Counted from the stretch's first letter, positions 18,428-26,521 are shown. The stretch is DNA of 52,644 nt from Clostridium sp. (GCF_029267215.1 NZ_JARIDH010000066.1:1-52644), one strand, 5' to 3'. Made by a program: numbers and translations. Notes: generated by a model not told the origin, from the sequence alone.

Positions 18428-19327
18428 TTACTCAAATAGTCCTGTTGAGAAATATTTTTCTCCCCCATCAGGAGCTATTACAACAATCTTTTTATCCTTA
18501 CCTAATTTCTCTCTTATTTCTTTTGCTCCAACTAAGGCTGCCCCTGAAGATATTCCAACTAATATACCTTCTTTTTGTGAGAATTCCTTAGCCATCTTAA
18601 ATGCATCTTCATTTGTAACCTTAATTATTTCATCAACAACAGTTTCATCATATATCTTTGGTATAAATCCTGCCCCAATTCCTTGAATTTTATGACTTCC
18701 TGATTGTTCACCTGATAATACTGCTGAAGTGCTAGGTTCAACAGCAACCACTTTAATATTAGGGTTTATCTCTTTTAATCTCTTACCTATACCACTTATT
18801 GTTCCACCAGTTCCAACCCCCGCTACAAAAACATCAACCTCTTTAACATCTTTTATTATTTCCTCTGCTGTTGTTTCATAATGTTTCTTAGGATTTGCTT
18901 TATTTAAAAATTGTTGTGGCATAAAGTATCCTTTTTCCTTAACTAACCTTTCAGCTTCTAAAATAGCTCCTTTCATCCCCTTACTTCCTTCAGTCAATAT
19001 AATTTCAGCTCCATAAGCCTTTATCATATCTATTCTTTCTTTACTCATAGTTTCAGGCATAGTTAATATAACTTTATACCCTTTAAATTTCCCAATCATA
19101 GAAATAGCAATCCCTGTATTTCCACTAGTGGGTTCAACTATTACTCCCCCTTCTTTTAATAGCCCTTCTTTTTCAGCTTCTTCAATCATTCCTAAAGCTG
19201 CCCTATCTTTTATGCTTCCACCAGGATTAAATTTCTCTAACTTAACAAAAACATTTTTATCCAAACTTTTTTCCGCTTCTAATATTGGTGTATTTCCTAT
19301 TAAAGCTAAAACATTTTTAAAAACCAT
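18428..19327 (-). CDS. cysK: cysteine synthase A (O-acetylserine sulfhydrylase)
   Basis: PLP enzyme that makes cysteine from O-acetylserine and sulfide. Seen: the Lys in PGGSIKDRAALGMI that binds PLP, the substrate loop EPTSGNTGIAI, the PLP phosphate-binding GVGTGGTISGIG and the C-terminal APDGGEKYFSTGLFE. 299 aa is the usual length. It is the first gene of cysK-cysE. Transcription should depend on uncharged tRNA-Cys through the T-box just upstream. Confidence 0.97.
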   Translation of the reverse strand: MVFKNVLALIGNTPILEAEKSLDKNVFVKLEKFNPGGSIKDRAALGMIEEAEKEGLLKEGGVIVEPTSGNTGIAISMIGKFKGYKVILTMPETMSKERIDMIKAYGAEIILTEGSKGMKGAILEAERLVKEKGYFMPQQFLNKANPKKHYETTAEEIIKDVKEVDVFVAGVGTGGTISGIGKRLKEINPNIKVVAVEPSTSAVLSGEQSGSHKIQGIGAGFIPKIYDETVVDEIIKVTNEDAFKMAKEFSQKEGILVGISSGAALVGAKEIREKLGKDKKIVVIAPDGGEKYFSTGLFE

Positions 19328-19353
19328 ATAATTTTCCTCCTTAAATATATAAT

Positions 19354-19633
19354 AAAAAATCCCTACCTATTTAGAGACGAAGCTTATGCTCCGTGGTTCC
19401 ACTCTAATTAGGTAAAGACCTCACTTAATCAAGTACAATAAATACTCTATCACTTTAACGGGTGATCCTCGAAAATTCCTACTATTTAAGTAAATTCAAA
19501 ATTTCTGTTCAAAAGCGCACTTCTTATAAAGCTTAAGTGAAAGATTTCCAGCCCCACTTTCTCTCTGCAACCTATCTTTATAATACTTTACTTTATCACA
19601 ACATTTATCCGACTATTTCGATATGAATTGTAT
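19354..19633 (-). ncRNA. T-box leader, cysteine specifier
   Basis: The minus-strand leader of cysK holds the T-box core TGGAACCACGG (plus 19391-19401). It is followed by a terminator in which CCTAATTAGAG pairs with CTCTAAATAGG ahead of TTTTTT (ends near 19354). Stem I material lies at about 19480-19600. The likely specifier is TGC (plus 19517-19519) in AAGAAGTGCGC, a Cys codon that suits the genes controlled. Uncharged tRNA-Cys would stabilise the antiterminator and switch on cysK-cysE. The specifier was placed by eye. Confidence 0.88.
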
Positions 19634-19639
19634 ATTTTT

Positions 19640-19667
19640 ATTATATGCATTTATTAAATTTTGTCAA
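19640..19667 (-). promoter_or_regulatory. cysK T-box promoter
   Basis: Minus-strand TTGACA (plus 19662-19667), a 16-base spacer and TATAAT (plus 19640-19645), both perfect consensus hexamers. Its -35 abuts the stop of the MgtE-N/CBS gene. Confidence 0.85.
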
Positions 19668-20939
19668 CTAATCTGTATGCTTTTTCTTAAATTTTTTCTT
19701 TAAGTTGTTTGGAATTAATTCATCAACTATATCATGAATCAAAACTATTCCAACTAATTTTTCTTCATAATCAACAACTGGAATAGATATTAAATCATAC
19801 TTAGTTGATTTTTCTATTGCATCTTCTATAGTACTATCTATATTAACGCTTATGGAAGAAGTATGCATAATTTCCTTAAGTCTATCATCATATTCATTCA
19901 TTATTAAATCTCTTAAAGTAACAACTCCTTTTAACCTATCTTCCTCATCAGTTATGTAAACATAATACATAACTTCCTCATCGGCATTTAACTCTCTTAA
20001 AAGCTCTGTTGTTTCTTTTACTGTAAGATCTAAATTAAATGATATGAAATCTTTATTCATTATACTTCCTACTGATTCATGGGAATATCCCATAAGTTCC
20101 TTAACTTCTTTTGCATCCTCATTTTCTAAAGCAATAAGAACCTTTTCTCTTTCCTCTTCATCAAGTTCGTCTATAATATCTGCAATCTCATCATTTGGAA
20201 TATTTTCAAAAAGTTCAGCTGTCTGTGAATGAGAAAGCCCCTTTATAATACTGCTTTGAACCTCAGGTTCAATTTCTTCTAAAGTATCTGCTGCTAAGTC
20301 CTCATTTAAACTATCAAAGACTTTTTTTCTATTAGTAGCATCTAATTCTTCTAATATATCAGCTAAATCTGCTGGGTGAAGTTTTTGTAATTTTTTATAG
20401 GGTATAGCTAGTTTTAAATTTTCATTTATCATTTCTAAAGACTCAACATCTTCCCACATAATAACTTTTTCTTGGAATTTTTCTTTAAATACCTTAGCTA
20501 ATATCTTACCTAATGTCTCCATTCCTTTTCTTCTAAACTTAACTATTTTTCCAGTTTCAACTGCTATTACTCTAAATTCCCCAGCAATTTTTACAATTCT
20601 TAAATCATCAACTTTTACAACTTTCTTTCCATTTATATCTACTATTTTTCTATCTAATAAATTCTGTGATAATAAATAACTATAATTTCTAGGTAAAATC
20701 TCTCTACTTCCTCTTATTTGTATTTTTATTTTACCATTATCCTTTTGATAAAAGTCTATGCTCTTAAATTCATAGTCAAATATACTACCATCTCTTTTAA
20801 CCTTGTATCCTATTATTCTTGGATACCCTTCTTCTGTGGTTACATAAACATCCTTTAATATTCCCATTACTTCATTGAATTCATCATATATTTTCCTGTT
20901 TATTATGTTACTGTAAAGAAACATTGTTAACTTATTCAT
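19668..20939 (-). CDS. soluble MgtE-N/CBS-domain protein (no transport domain)
   Basis: A 423 aa cytosolic protein built like the intracellular part of the Mg2+ channel MgtE but without its membrane helices. Seen: a PRC-barrel-like N-terminus (about 1-160), an MgtE-N superhelix (about 175-285; LQKLHPADLADILEELD, FENIPNDEIADIIDELD) and a CBS pair (about 290-415; GSIMNKDFISFN, VVTLRDLIM, ISIPVVDYEEKLVGIVLIHD). In MgtE these domains bind Mg2+ and gate the pore. A regulatory role tied to Mg2+ is therefore inferred, not shown. It is preceded by an attenuator-like leader and ATG 20939 has a strong GGAGGAGG site. The protein ends in a Lys-rich tail. Confidence 0.85.
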   Translation of the reverse strand: MNKLTMFLYSNIINRKIYDEFNEVMGILKDVYVTTEEGYPRIIGYKVKRDGSIFDYEFKSIDFYQKDNGKIKIQIRGSREILPRNYSYLLSQNLLDRKIVDINGKKVVKVDDLRIVKIAGEFRVIAVETGKIVKFRRKGMETLGKILAKVFKEKFQEKVIMWEDVESLEMINENLKLAIPYKKLQKLHPADLADILEELDATNRKKVFDSLNEDLAADTLEEIEPEVQSSIIKGLSHSQTAELFENIPNDEIADIIDELDEEEREKVLIALENEDAKEVKELMGYSHESVGSIMNKDFISFNLDLTVKETTELLRELNADEEVMYYVYITDEEDRLKGVVTLRDLIMNEYDDRLKEIMHTSSISVNIDSTIEDAIEKSTKYDLISIPVVDYEEKLVGIVLIHDIVDELIPNNLKKKFKKKHTD

Positions 20940-20990
20940 TTTACCTCCTCCTTTTAATCCTAAAAATAAATTTTAAAATTAATTTAAATA

Positions 20991-21098
20991 TTAAAAAAAG
21001 GAGAATCCATTAAGTTTTCTAAATGGAATTTTCACTCCCTCTTTTTTAATATATTCAACTTTTCCTTGGCACCTATCTTCTCGAGGGCTATCTTCCAT
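20991..21098 (-). CDS. putative 35 aa leader peptide upstream of the MgtE-N/CBS gene
   Basis: ATG at 21096-21098 follows the ribosome-site-like GGTGGTG by about nine bases and opens a 35-codon frame ending at TAA 20991-20993. The N-terminus MEDSPREDR is acidic and contains Pro; the middle is Lys-rich and the end is FSFF. The start codon lies inside one arm of a predicted antiterminator, and the stop lies at the end of the terminator T-run. This places its translation exactly where it could choose between the two RNA folds. It may equally be a chance frame within a structured aptamer. No homologue is known to me. Confidence 0.4.
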   Translation of the reverse strand: MEDSPREDRCQGKVEYIKKEGVKIPFRKLNGFSFF

Positions 21099-21102
21099 TT
21101 AG
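20993..21102 (-). promoter_or_regulatory. transcription attenuator leader of the MgtE-N/CBS gene
   Basis: Two exclusive folds are visible on the minus strand. Terminator: GGAG..ATTCCATT pairs with AATGGAT..CTCC, followed by TTTTTTT (20993-21038). Antiterminator or aptamer P1: CTAAATGGAA (plus 21093-21102) is a perfect 10 bp match to TTCCATTTAG (plus 21019-21028), reinforced by CCCTC (21083-21087) with GAGGG (21037-21041). The second strand of P1 is the 5' arm of the terminator. The enclosed core of about 40 bases does not match any riboswitch class I can recall, including the M-box. Confidence 0.62.
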
Positions 21103-21145
21103 TTTCACCACCTTTTTACAAAAAAATTATACAACTCTCTAATTT

Positions 21146-21173
21146 ATTATATTATATAAACTCTAAATTGCAA
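21146..21173 (-). promoter_or_regulatory. promoter of the MgtE-N/CBS leader
   Basis: Minus-strand TTGCAA (plus 21168-21173), a 16-base spacer and TATAAT (plus 21146-21151). It predicts a leader of about 200 bases. Confidence 0.65.
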
Positions 21174-21225
21174 CTTTTTACTCTTAATTAAAAATAATTT
21201 AATTTAAAAATCCAATTGACTTCTT

Positions 21226-21245
21226 CACTTTATCATGATAAAGTG
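21226..21245. promoter_or_regulatory. 20 bp perfect palindrome, candidate operator of the amino-acid ABC operon
   Basis: CACTTTATCATGATAAAGTG is its own reverse complement. It lies 28 bp before the ABC operon start, just after a TTGACT (21216-21221) that could be a -35, so a bound dimer would overlap the promoter. It has no loop and no T-run, so an operator is likelier than a terminator. The regulator is unknown. Confidence 0.6.
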
Positions 21246-21273
21246 ATAATAAATTAAATCAACGGAGGCGTTT

Positions 21274-22062
21274 ATGAAAAGATTATTATTTTTATTATTA
21301 AGTATTTTTATTTTATCAACACTCCTTTATGGTTGTTCCTCAAAAGAAAGTATAAAAGTAAAAGATAAAAATACTGTTGTCATTGGAATTGACGATACTT
21401 TTGTTCCAATGGGATTTAGAGATATTAAAGGAAATATTGTTGGATTTGATATAGATTTAGCAAAAGAAGCATTTCATAAAATGGGATTAAAAGTTAAATT
21501 TCAACCCATAGATTGGTCAATGAAAGAAACTGAACTTAACAATGGAAATATAGATGTTATATGGAATGGATATACTATGACTCCTGAGAGAGCCAAAAAA
21601 GTAGCCTTTTCAAAACCATATCTAAAAAATAGACAAGTTATAGTAACCTTAGCATCTTCTAATATAAATTCTTTAAATGATTTAAAAGGAAAAGAAGTTT
21701 CAACTCAAGATGGATCTAGTTCATTAGATGTATTATTTGAAAATCCTAAGTTAGTTTCTACTTTTAAAGGAAAAGAACCTGTTTTATTTGATAGTTTTAA
21801 CGACTGTTTTATGGACTTAGAAGCTAAAAGAAGTGATGCTGTAGTATGTGATGAAATATTAGCTCAATACTACATGAATAAAAGAGCTAAGGTACCATTT
21901 AAAATACTAAAAGAGGATTTAGGAAAGGAAAGCTATAGCGTAGGACTTAGAAAAAACTCTCCACTATTAGCTCCACTTAATAAAACCTTAGAAGAAATGA
22001 AAAATGACGGAACCATAAAAAAAATATCAATAAAATGGTTTGGAAAAGATTTAGAGAATTAA
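21274..22062 (+). CDS. amino-acid ABC transporter, substrate-binding lipoprotein
   Basis: A 262 aa family-3 solute-binding protein. Seen: a signal peptide with lipobox LLYGC, the opening VIGIDDTFVPMGFRD, the family signature GFDIDLAKEAFHKMGLKV, and WNGYTMTPERAKKVAFSKPY lining the ligand cleft. Family members bind polar amino acids such as cystine, glutamine or arginine. The ligand cannot be fixed from sequence; the neighbouring cysteine genes make cystine tempting, but they are on the other strand with separate control. It is the first gene of a three-gene importer operon behind a perfect palindrome. Confidence 0.88.
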   Translation: MKRLLFLLLSIFILSTLLYGCSSKESIKVKDKNTVVIGIDDTFVPMGFRDIKGNIVGFDIDLAKEAFHKMGLKVKFQPIDWSMKETELNNGNIDVIWNGYTMTPERAKKVAFSKPYLKNRQVIVTLASSNINSLNDLKGKEVSTQDGSSSLDVLFENPKLVSTFKGKEPVLFDSFNDCFMDLEAKRSDAVVCDEILAQYYMNKRAKVPFKILKEDLGKESYSVGLRKNSPLLAPLNKTLEEMKNDGTIKKISIKWFGKDLEN

Positions 22063-22078
22063 GAAGGAGGAAAAAATT

Positions 22079-22720
22079 TTGGATTATATTATTACATTAA
22101 TACCTTCAATACTTGAAGGATTAAAAAATACATTAGGAGTTTTTGTTATTACATTATTATTATCAATTCCACTAGGAGTTGTTGTTTCCTTGCTTAGATT
22201 GTCAAAAATAAAATGGATAAACAATATATCATCATTTTATGTATGGGTTATGCGTGGAACTCCCCTTTTACTCCAATTAATATTTGTATTTTTTGGACTT
22301 CCTATAATAGGAATAAGTATAGACAGATTTCCTTCAGCAATTTTAGCCTTTGTCTTAAATTATGCAGCTTACTTTGGAGAAATATTTAGATCTGGGATAA
22401 AAGATGTTCCATCTGGTCAATATGAAGCTTGTGAAATACTTGGTTTTTCAAAATCTTACACATTTAAAAAGATAATATTACCTCAAGCATTTAAAAAGAT
22501 ACTACCTGCTATAGCAAATGAAGTTATCACTCTAGTTAAGGATACTTCCCTAGTATATGTTGTAGGTATTGGAGAGTTATTAAGAGCTGGTAAAATAGCA
22601 AGTAATAGAGATGCTTCTTTAGTTCCTCTTTTATTAACTGGTGTTATTTACTTAATCTTAGTTGCAATATTAACAAAATTTTTCAATAAACTTGAGAAAA
22701 AATATTCTTATTATAATTAA
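22079..22720 (+). CDS. amino-acid ABC transporter, permease
   Basis: A 213 aa inner membrane subunit of the HisM/GlnP type with five helices. Seen: LGVFVITLLLSIPLGVVVSLLR, RGTPLLLQLIFVFFGLP and the ATPase-contacting EAA loop EACEILGFSKSYTFKKIILPQAF. It starts at TTG 22079, nine bases after AAGGAGG, and is 16 bp from the preceding gene. Only one permease gene is present, so the channel is probably a homodimer. Confidence 0.92.
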   Translation: MDYIITLIPSILEGLKNTLGVFVITLLLSIPLGVVVSLLRLSKIKWINNISSFYVWVMRGTPLLLQLIFVFFGLPIIGISIDRFPSAILAFVLNYAAYFGEIFRSGIKDVPSGQYEACEILGFSKSYTFKKIILPQAFKKILPAIANEVITLVKDTSLVYVVGIGELLRAGKIASNRDASLVPLLLTGVIYLILVAILTKFFNKLEKKYSYYN

Positions 22721-22732
22721 GGAGGATAAAAA

Positions 22733-23425
22733 ATGATAGAAATTAAAAATTTAGAAAAATCCTTTAAAGGAAACAAAGTATTAAAAAATATAAACTTCTC
22801 TCTTTCTGAAGGAGAAATTCTAACATTATTAGGTCCTTCTGGTGCCGGTAAAACAACTATTTTAAGAATATTAAATGGTTTAGAAACCTGTGATAAAGGA
22901 AGTATTTTAATCGATGAAGAATATATATGTGATAATGGTAATTATAAAAATTTTTGTGACTTAACTTTTCTTCACAAAAAAATAGGACTAGTTTTTCAAA
23001 ATTTTAATCTTTTCCCTCACATGAGTATATTAGAAAATTTAATAGTGGCTCCTATTCACACCTTAAATATGAGTAAAAAAGAAGCAATTTCTAAAGCTAT
23101 GATAATTTTAAAAAATCTAGAATTAGATTCTAAAGCAAATTCATATCCCTTTGAACTTTCAGGTGGGCAAAAACAAAGAGTTGCTATTGGAAGAGCATTA
23201 ATGTTAAACCCTAAATATATATGCTTTGACGAACCAACATCAGCCTTAGATCCAACACTTACACTAGAAATTGCAAAAATAATAAAAAATTTATCTAAAG
23301 ATTCCATAGGAGTTCTAATAATAACTCATGACATGGACTTTGCAAAGGAAACTTCTACTCGTGTTATTGAATTGAATTCTGGTGAAATTTTAAATGATTC
23401 ATTAGCCTGTGATTTTTTCAAATAA
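22733..23425 (+). CDS. amino-acid ABC transporter, ATP-binding subunit
   Basis: A 230 aa ATPase of the GlnQ/HisP type that drives the importer. Seen: Walker A GPSGAGKTTILR near residue 35, Q loop VFQNFNLFPHMS, signature ELSGGQKQRVAIGRALM, Walker B YICFDEPTSALDP and switch His in LIITHDM. It starts 12 bp after the permease with its own AAGGAGG. It closes the operon and is followed by a hairpin terminator. Confidence 0.95.
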   Translation: MIEIKNLEKSFKGNKVLKNINFSLSEGEILTLLGPSGAGKTTILRILNGLETCDKGSILIDEEYICDNGNYKNFCDLTFLHKKIGLVFQNFNLFPHMSILENLIVAPIHTLNMSKKEAISKAMIILKNLELDSKANSYPFELSGGQKQRVAIGRALMLNPKYICFDEPTSALDPTLTLEIAKIIKNLSKDSIGVLIITHDMDFAKETSTRVIELNSGEILNDSLACDFFK

Positions 23426-23451
23426 CCAATTTATTTTTATTTTAAAACCCC

Positions 23452-23525
23452 AATAAAAAGCTTACAAACATAGTTATGATTAGATACTATTCAAATCACA
23501 AGATGATGTTTGTAAGTTTTTTATA
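23452..23525. terminator. bidirectional terminator after the ABC operon
   Basis: AAAAGCTTACAAACAT (23456-23471) pairs with ATGTTTGTAAGTTTTT (23506-23521), with a 34-base loop and A/T runs outside. It lies between converging genes and can serve both the ABC operon and the lipoprotein gene. Confidence 0.75.
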
Positions 23526-23546
23526 AATATTTTATTCCTATACTTT

Positions 23547-23990
23547 TTAATTAATATTATTCTCTATTTTAACTTTTAGCTCCTTTATTTTTTCATCATT
23601 ACTATTTCCATTTAAATATTTATCATATTCTGAAATCAAATCTTTTAAAATAGGACTATTCTTAACGCTCTCTACTCCACTTAATTCATTTTCAGCCTTC
23701 TTAAGTTCATTCATATAAGTACATTTAAAATTACTCCAATCTTTTTCATCAAAAGATTTATTATTTTCGGCCTCTTTTACTAATCTTTCATAAAGTCCTT
23801 TTATTCTAATTTTACCATGTTCCTCCTTAGAATTTTTATCCTCAGGAATTTCATTAGGATCTGGTGAAACTCCTTGTGCTGGATTTATTTGTTGAGTATT
23901 TGATTCTTCAGGAATTCTATCTGATGAACTCTTACATCCAAATGAAAACATAGAAATTCCTATTAAAAAAACTACAAGTATCTTTTTCAA
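23547..23990 (-). CDS. hypothetical lipoprotein
   Basis: Not recognised. The open frame starts at GTG 23999, but this is embedded in the GGAGGTG ribosome site. TTG 23990 lies eight bases beyond it and gives a typical lipoprotein leader, KKILVVFLIGISMFSFGC. After the lipidated Cys comes a Ser/Pro/Asn-rich linker, then a charged, helical region rich in Glu, Lys and Asn (about residues 65-147). It is surface-anchored on the outer face of the membrane. It lies between a membrane protein gene and the end of the ABC operon, with no hint of function. Confidence 0.68.
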   Translation of the reverse strand: MKKILVVFLIGISMFSFGCKSSSDRIPEESNTQQINPAQGVSPDPNEIPEDKNSKEEHGKIRIKGLYERLVKEAENNKSFDEKDWSNFKCTYMNELKKAENELSGVESVKNSPILKDLISEYDKYLNGNSNDEKIKELKVKIENNIN

Positions 23991-24032
23991 AATTTTCACC
24001 TCCAGTAATTTTTAATAGTATTCCCTAAATTA

Positions 24033-24068
24033 TAAAAAAATAAATGGATAGTTAAAAACTATCCATTT
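24033..24068 (-). terminator. terminator of the 222 aa membrane protein gene
   Basis: AAATGGATAGTT pairs with AACTATCCATTT around a 3-base loop, with a T-rich run on the minus strand. It overlaps the stop codon of the gene. Confidence 0.8.
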
Positions 24069-24727
24069 AAAAGCACTCTATTTTTTTTAAATGTATTAAC
24101 AATATAAAAACATAAAAAAGTTAACATACATTCACTTATTACAAATCCATTTAAAAATTTTATTCCTATTAAACTCAGTAAATTTTCACCTAATATAATT
24201 ACTGATACACATATTAAAAATATTAGCCCATTTTTATTTGAATGACTTTCCTTCTTAAAAAATAAAATAACTCCTAATATAAAAACTATTAAAATCGAAT
24301 AAATCCCTCTAAAGAAAAGTTCATTTTCAACTCTTATAATATATCCATATTCCCAAGTTGCCTTAAAAAATGGCTTAAATAATAATATCATCCCTAAATA
24401 AAAGGCACCTAAAATACAAATTGCCCTATTTATTTTACTCACATTTAACTTATCACTTCTTAAAAATATATAAAAAGCCAATATAATTATTAATGGTATA
24501 TAAAAAATATCTAAGAAAACCGTATACTTAAAAAAACTCACATAAATTTGTCTATTTACAATACCTAATACAATGAAAGATAATATTCTTGTAATCTGAA
24601 ATAATAATGCAAAACCTATTGTAAGCCTTATCCTTTTAGGGGAATATTTATAGTTTTCCACCAAATTATTTATAGTAATGAAAATTATAAATAACAAAAA
24701 TGTGTAATAAATAAATGTTTGATTCAT
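24059..24727 (-). CDS. hypothetical polytopic membrane protein
   Basis: Not recognised. A 222 aa protein with seven likely helices (about 3-21, 35-58, 65-90, 103-120, 137-155, 165-185 and 192-211) and short loops, with a basic C-terminus (NTFKKNRVLLNG). Helix number resembles seven-TM sensor domains, but no signalling domain is attached. ATG 24727 has AAGGAGG. The next gene upstream is a lipid kinase about 75 bp away on the same strand, so it may be co-transcribed with it. Confidence 0.7.
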   Translation of the reverse strand: MNQTFIYYTFLLFIIFITINNLVENYKYSPKRIRLTIGFALLFQITRILSFIVLGIVNRQIYVSFFKYTVFLDIFYIPLIIILAFYIFLRSDKLNVSKINRAICILGAFYLGMILLFKPFFKATWEYGYIIRVENELFFRGIYSILIVFILGVILFFKKESHSNKNGLIFLICVSVIILGENLLSLIGIKFLNGFVISECMLTFLCFYIVNTFKKNRVLLNG

Positions 24728-24803
24728 AAATCCTCCTTAAATTATTACTAACCTATTTTGTTTACATATTAAAAGTAATCATTACTATAAATTATTATTA
24801 AAT

Positions 24804-25685
24804 CTACTTATTTATTCCTAAAACTTTTATCCCATCTTTTATACATTGAACTCTTAATGGGAAGTTTGGCCCTTTTTCTCCATCTATATCAGTAGCAATA
24901 TTCTCATCTGATTCTATAAGAAGTTCATCTGTTCTTATATATTCAATTCTTGAATCTTTTAAGTGCTCTCCCTTTAAAACCTTTATAAACATTGGTAATA
25001 ATTCTGGTATATGACAAGCCTTAAATATAACTACATCTAATAATCCATCTTGAACCTTTGCCTTAGTTGCTAATTTAAAATTACCTGCTGTTTGCCCATT
25101 AAAAACAAGCATTATATACATAGGTTCATTAAAAACCTTACCATTTGCTGTTATTTTTATATCAAGCTTTCTGAAATTTGGCAATTCTTCTATACCTTTA
25201 ATGTAATAAGCTAATTTTCCTATAGTATTTTTTAAATTAGTATCTGTTTTTTGAGACACATCTGTAAATAATCCTGTAGATAATACATTTACAAAGTATG
25301 AATCATTAACCTTACCTAAATCCACTCCCATAGGATATGACTCTAGTATTTGCTCAACACAAGCACCTGCATCTTGAGGCATTCCTAAATGTTTTGCAAA
25401 ATCATTTGCTGTTCCTACTGGAATTATACCTATTGGTAAATCTATATTTCTTTTTTTCATAGCATTTACAACTGTATCTATTGTTCCATCTCCGCCAGCT
25501 ATTAATATGTATTCATAAGTAGAATCTACTATATCTAAAGAATTTATAACATCTACCCCTTTTTGTATTCTATAAGGAACTATGGTATATCCTTTTTCTT
25601 GATGCATAGCTACTATTTTATCAAGCTCTCTTAATATTGCGTTTTCTCCCGAATATGGATTATATATAAATCTTACTTTTTTCAC
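24804..25685 (-). CDS. diacylglycerol-kinase-family lipid kinase (YegS/DgkB-like)
   Basis: A 293 aa soluble lipid kinase of the DAGK catalytic family; Gram-positive DgkB recycles diacylglycerol released by lipoteichoic acid synthesis. Seen: the N-terminal RFIYNPYSGENA, the nucleotide-binding LIAGGDGTIDTVVNAM near residue 75, IPVGTANDFAKHLG and the C-terminal GLLDVVIFKACH and IATDIDGEKGPNFP, which carry metal and phosphate ligands in the family. It starts at GTG 25685 behind GGAGGGG. Divergent pssA makes this a phospholipid locus. Substrate is taken from the family. Confidence 0.86.
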   Translation of the reverse strand: MKKVRFIYNPYSGENAILRELDKIVAMHQEKGYTIVPYRIQKGVDVINSLDIVDSTYEYILIAGGDGTIDTVVNAMKKRNIDLPIGIIPVGTANDFAKHLGMPQDAGACVEQILESYPMGVDLGKVNDSYFVNVLSTGLFTDVSQKTDTNLKNTIGKLAYYIKGIEELPNFRKLDIKITANGKVFNEPMYIMLVFNGQTAGNFKLATKAKVQDGLLDVVIFKACHIPELLPMFIKVLKGEHLKDSRIEYIRTDELLIESDENIATDIDGEKGPNFPLRVQCIKDGIKVLGINK

Positions 25686-25816
25686 TTTTGCCCCTCCAAT
25701 TTTAATTCCTTATTATAAATTGCATTGATATTTCTTTTAATTAATGGTATGATTTTTATTATATTACACAAATTCTACAATATTATAAAATTATATCATT
25801 TGTTAAAACTATTGTC

Positions 25817-25835
25817 GATAAAATAGTATTTTATC
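25817..25835. promoter_or_regulatory. 19 bp palindrome between the lipid kinase gene and pssA
   Basis: GATAAAATAGTATTTTATC is a perfect inverted repeat around one central base. It lies midway in the 244 bp divergent region of two lipid-metabolism genes. A second palindrome, ATCATATATATGAT, is at 25874-25887. It could be an operator, but the region is very AT-rich, so chance is a real possibility. No FapR consensus was seen. Confidence 0.45.
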
Positions 25836-25929
25836 CTCATTTCTTTTAACATATTTTTGCAATATTATATATTATCATATATATGATGTAATTTTATTGT
25901 TGTCAATTAAATTATATAGGAGTGATTGT

Positions 25930-26451
25930 ATGAGAAAAAGTAGTATACCAAATATATTTACTTTCATAAACCTTTCTTTTGGTATATTATCACTATTAGA
26001 AACTTTTAAATCAAACTTTTTTTTAGCATCAATATTTATATTATTAGCTGGATTAGTTGATAGATATGATGGTAGAATTGCTCGTTATTTAAATGTTTCT
26101 AGCGACCTTGGTAAAGAATTAGATTCATTGGCTGATTTAGTTTCATTTGGTGTTGCACCATCTGTATTAACTTTTCTATGTTATAACTTTGTTAATTTAG
26201 GTCCTAAGGGGATAATTGGATATGCTATATTACTTATTTTCCCAATATGTGGAGCTTTCAGATTAGCAAGATATAATGCAACTGAGTTTGATGGTGTGTT
26301 TAGAGGAGTACCTATAACAATTGCAGGTGCTGTAGTTGCCTTATTTATATTAATAACTCAAAGTAACCCTATAAACATATTTATTCCATTAATAATAATG
26401 ATTTTATTCTCTTATTTAATGGTTAGTAAATTAGAATTGAAAAAATTTTAA
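25930..26451 (+). CDS. pssA: CDP-diacylglycerol--serine O-phosphatidyltransferase
   Basis: Makes phosphatidylserine from CDP-diacylglycerol and serine in the membrane, the route to phosphatidylethanolamine. Seen: the CDP-alcohol phosphotransferase motif D-x2-DG-x2-AR-x8-G-x3-D-x3-D as DRYDGRIAR then GKELDSLAD (about residues 43-70), and six hydrophobic helices. At 173 aa it has the short length of Gram-positive PssA. The frame is open from 25897, but ATG 25930 follows TAGGAGTG at the right spacing. It is monocistronic. Confidence 0.9.
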   Translation: MRKSSIPNIFTFINLSFGILSLLETFKSNFFLASIFILLAGLVDRYDGRIARYLNVSSDLGKELDSLADLVSFGVAPSVLTFLCYNFVNLGPKGIIGYAILLIFPICGAFRLARYNATEFDGVFRGVPITIAGAVVALFILITQSNPINIFIPLIIMILFSYLMVSKLELKKF

Positions 26452-26521
26452 AAAAAGCCTATTAAAGTTTTTAAACTGTCCTTAATAAATGGTACACTTT
26501 ATTTCTTTAATAGGCTTTTTA
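26451..26521. terminator. bidirectional terminator after pssA
   Basis: AAAAAGCCTATTAAAG (26453-26468) pairs with CTTTAATAGGCTTTTT (26505-26520), with a 36-base loop. It serves pssA and the converging 116 aa gene. Confidence 0.8.

Noticed and set aside
20940-21140. M-box (ykoK) Mg2+ riboswitch before the MgtE-N/CBS gene
   Set aside because: The region is about 110 bases and lacks the conserved M-box blocks; I see only an exclusive-stem attenuator. A profile search could reverse this.
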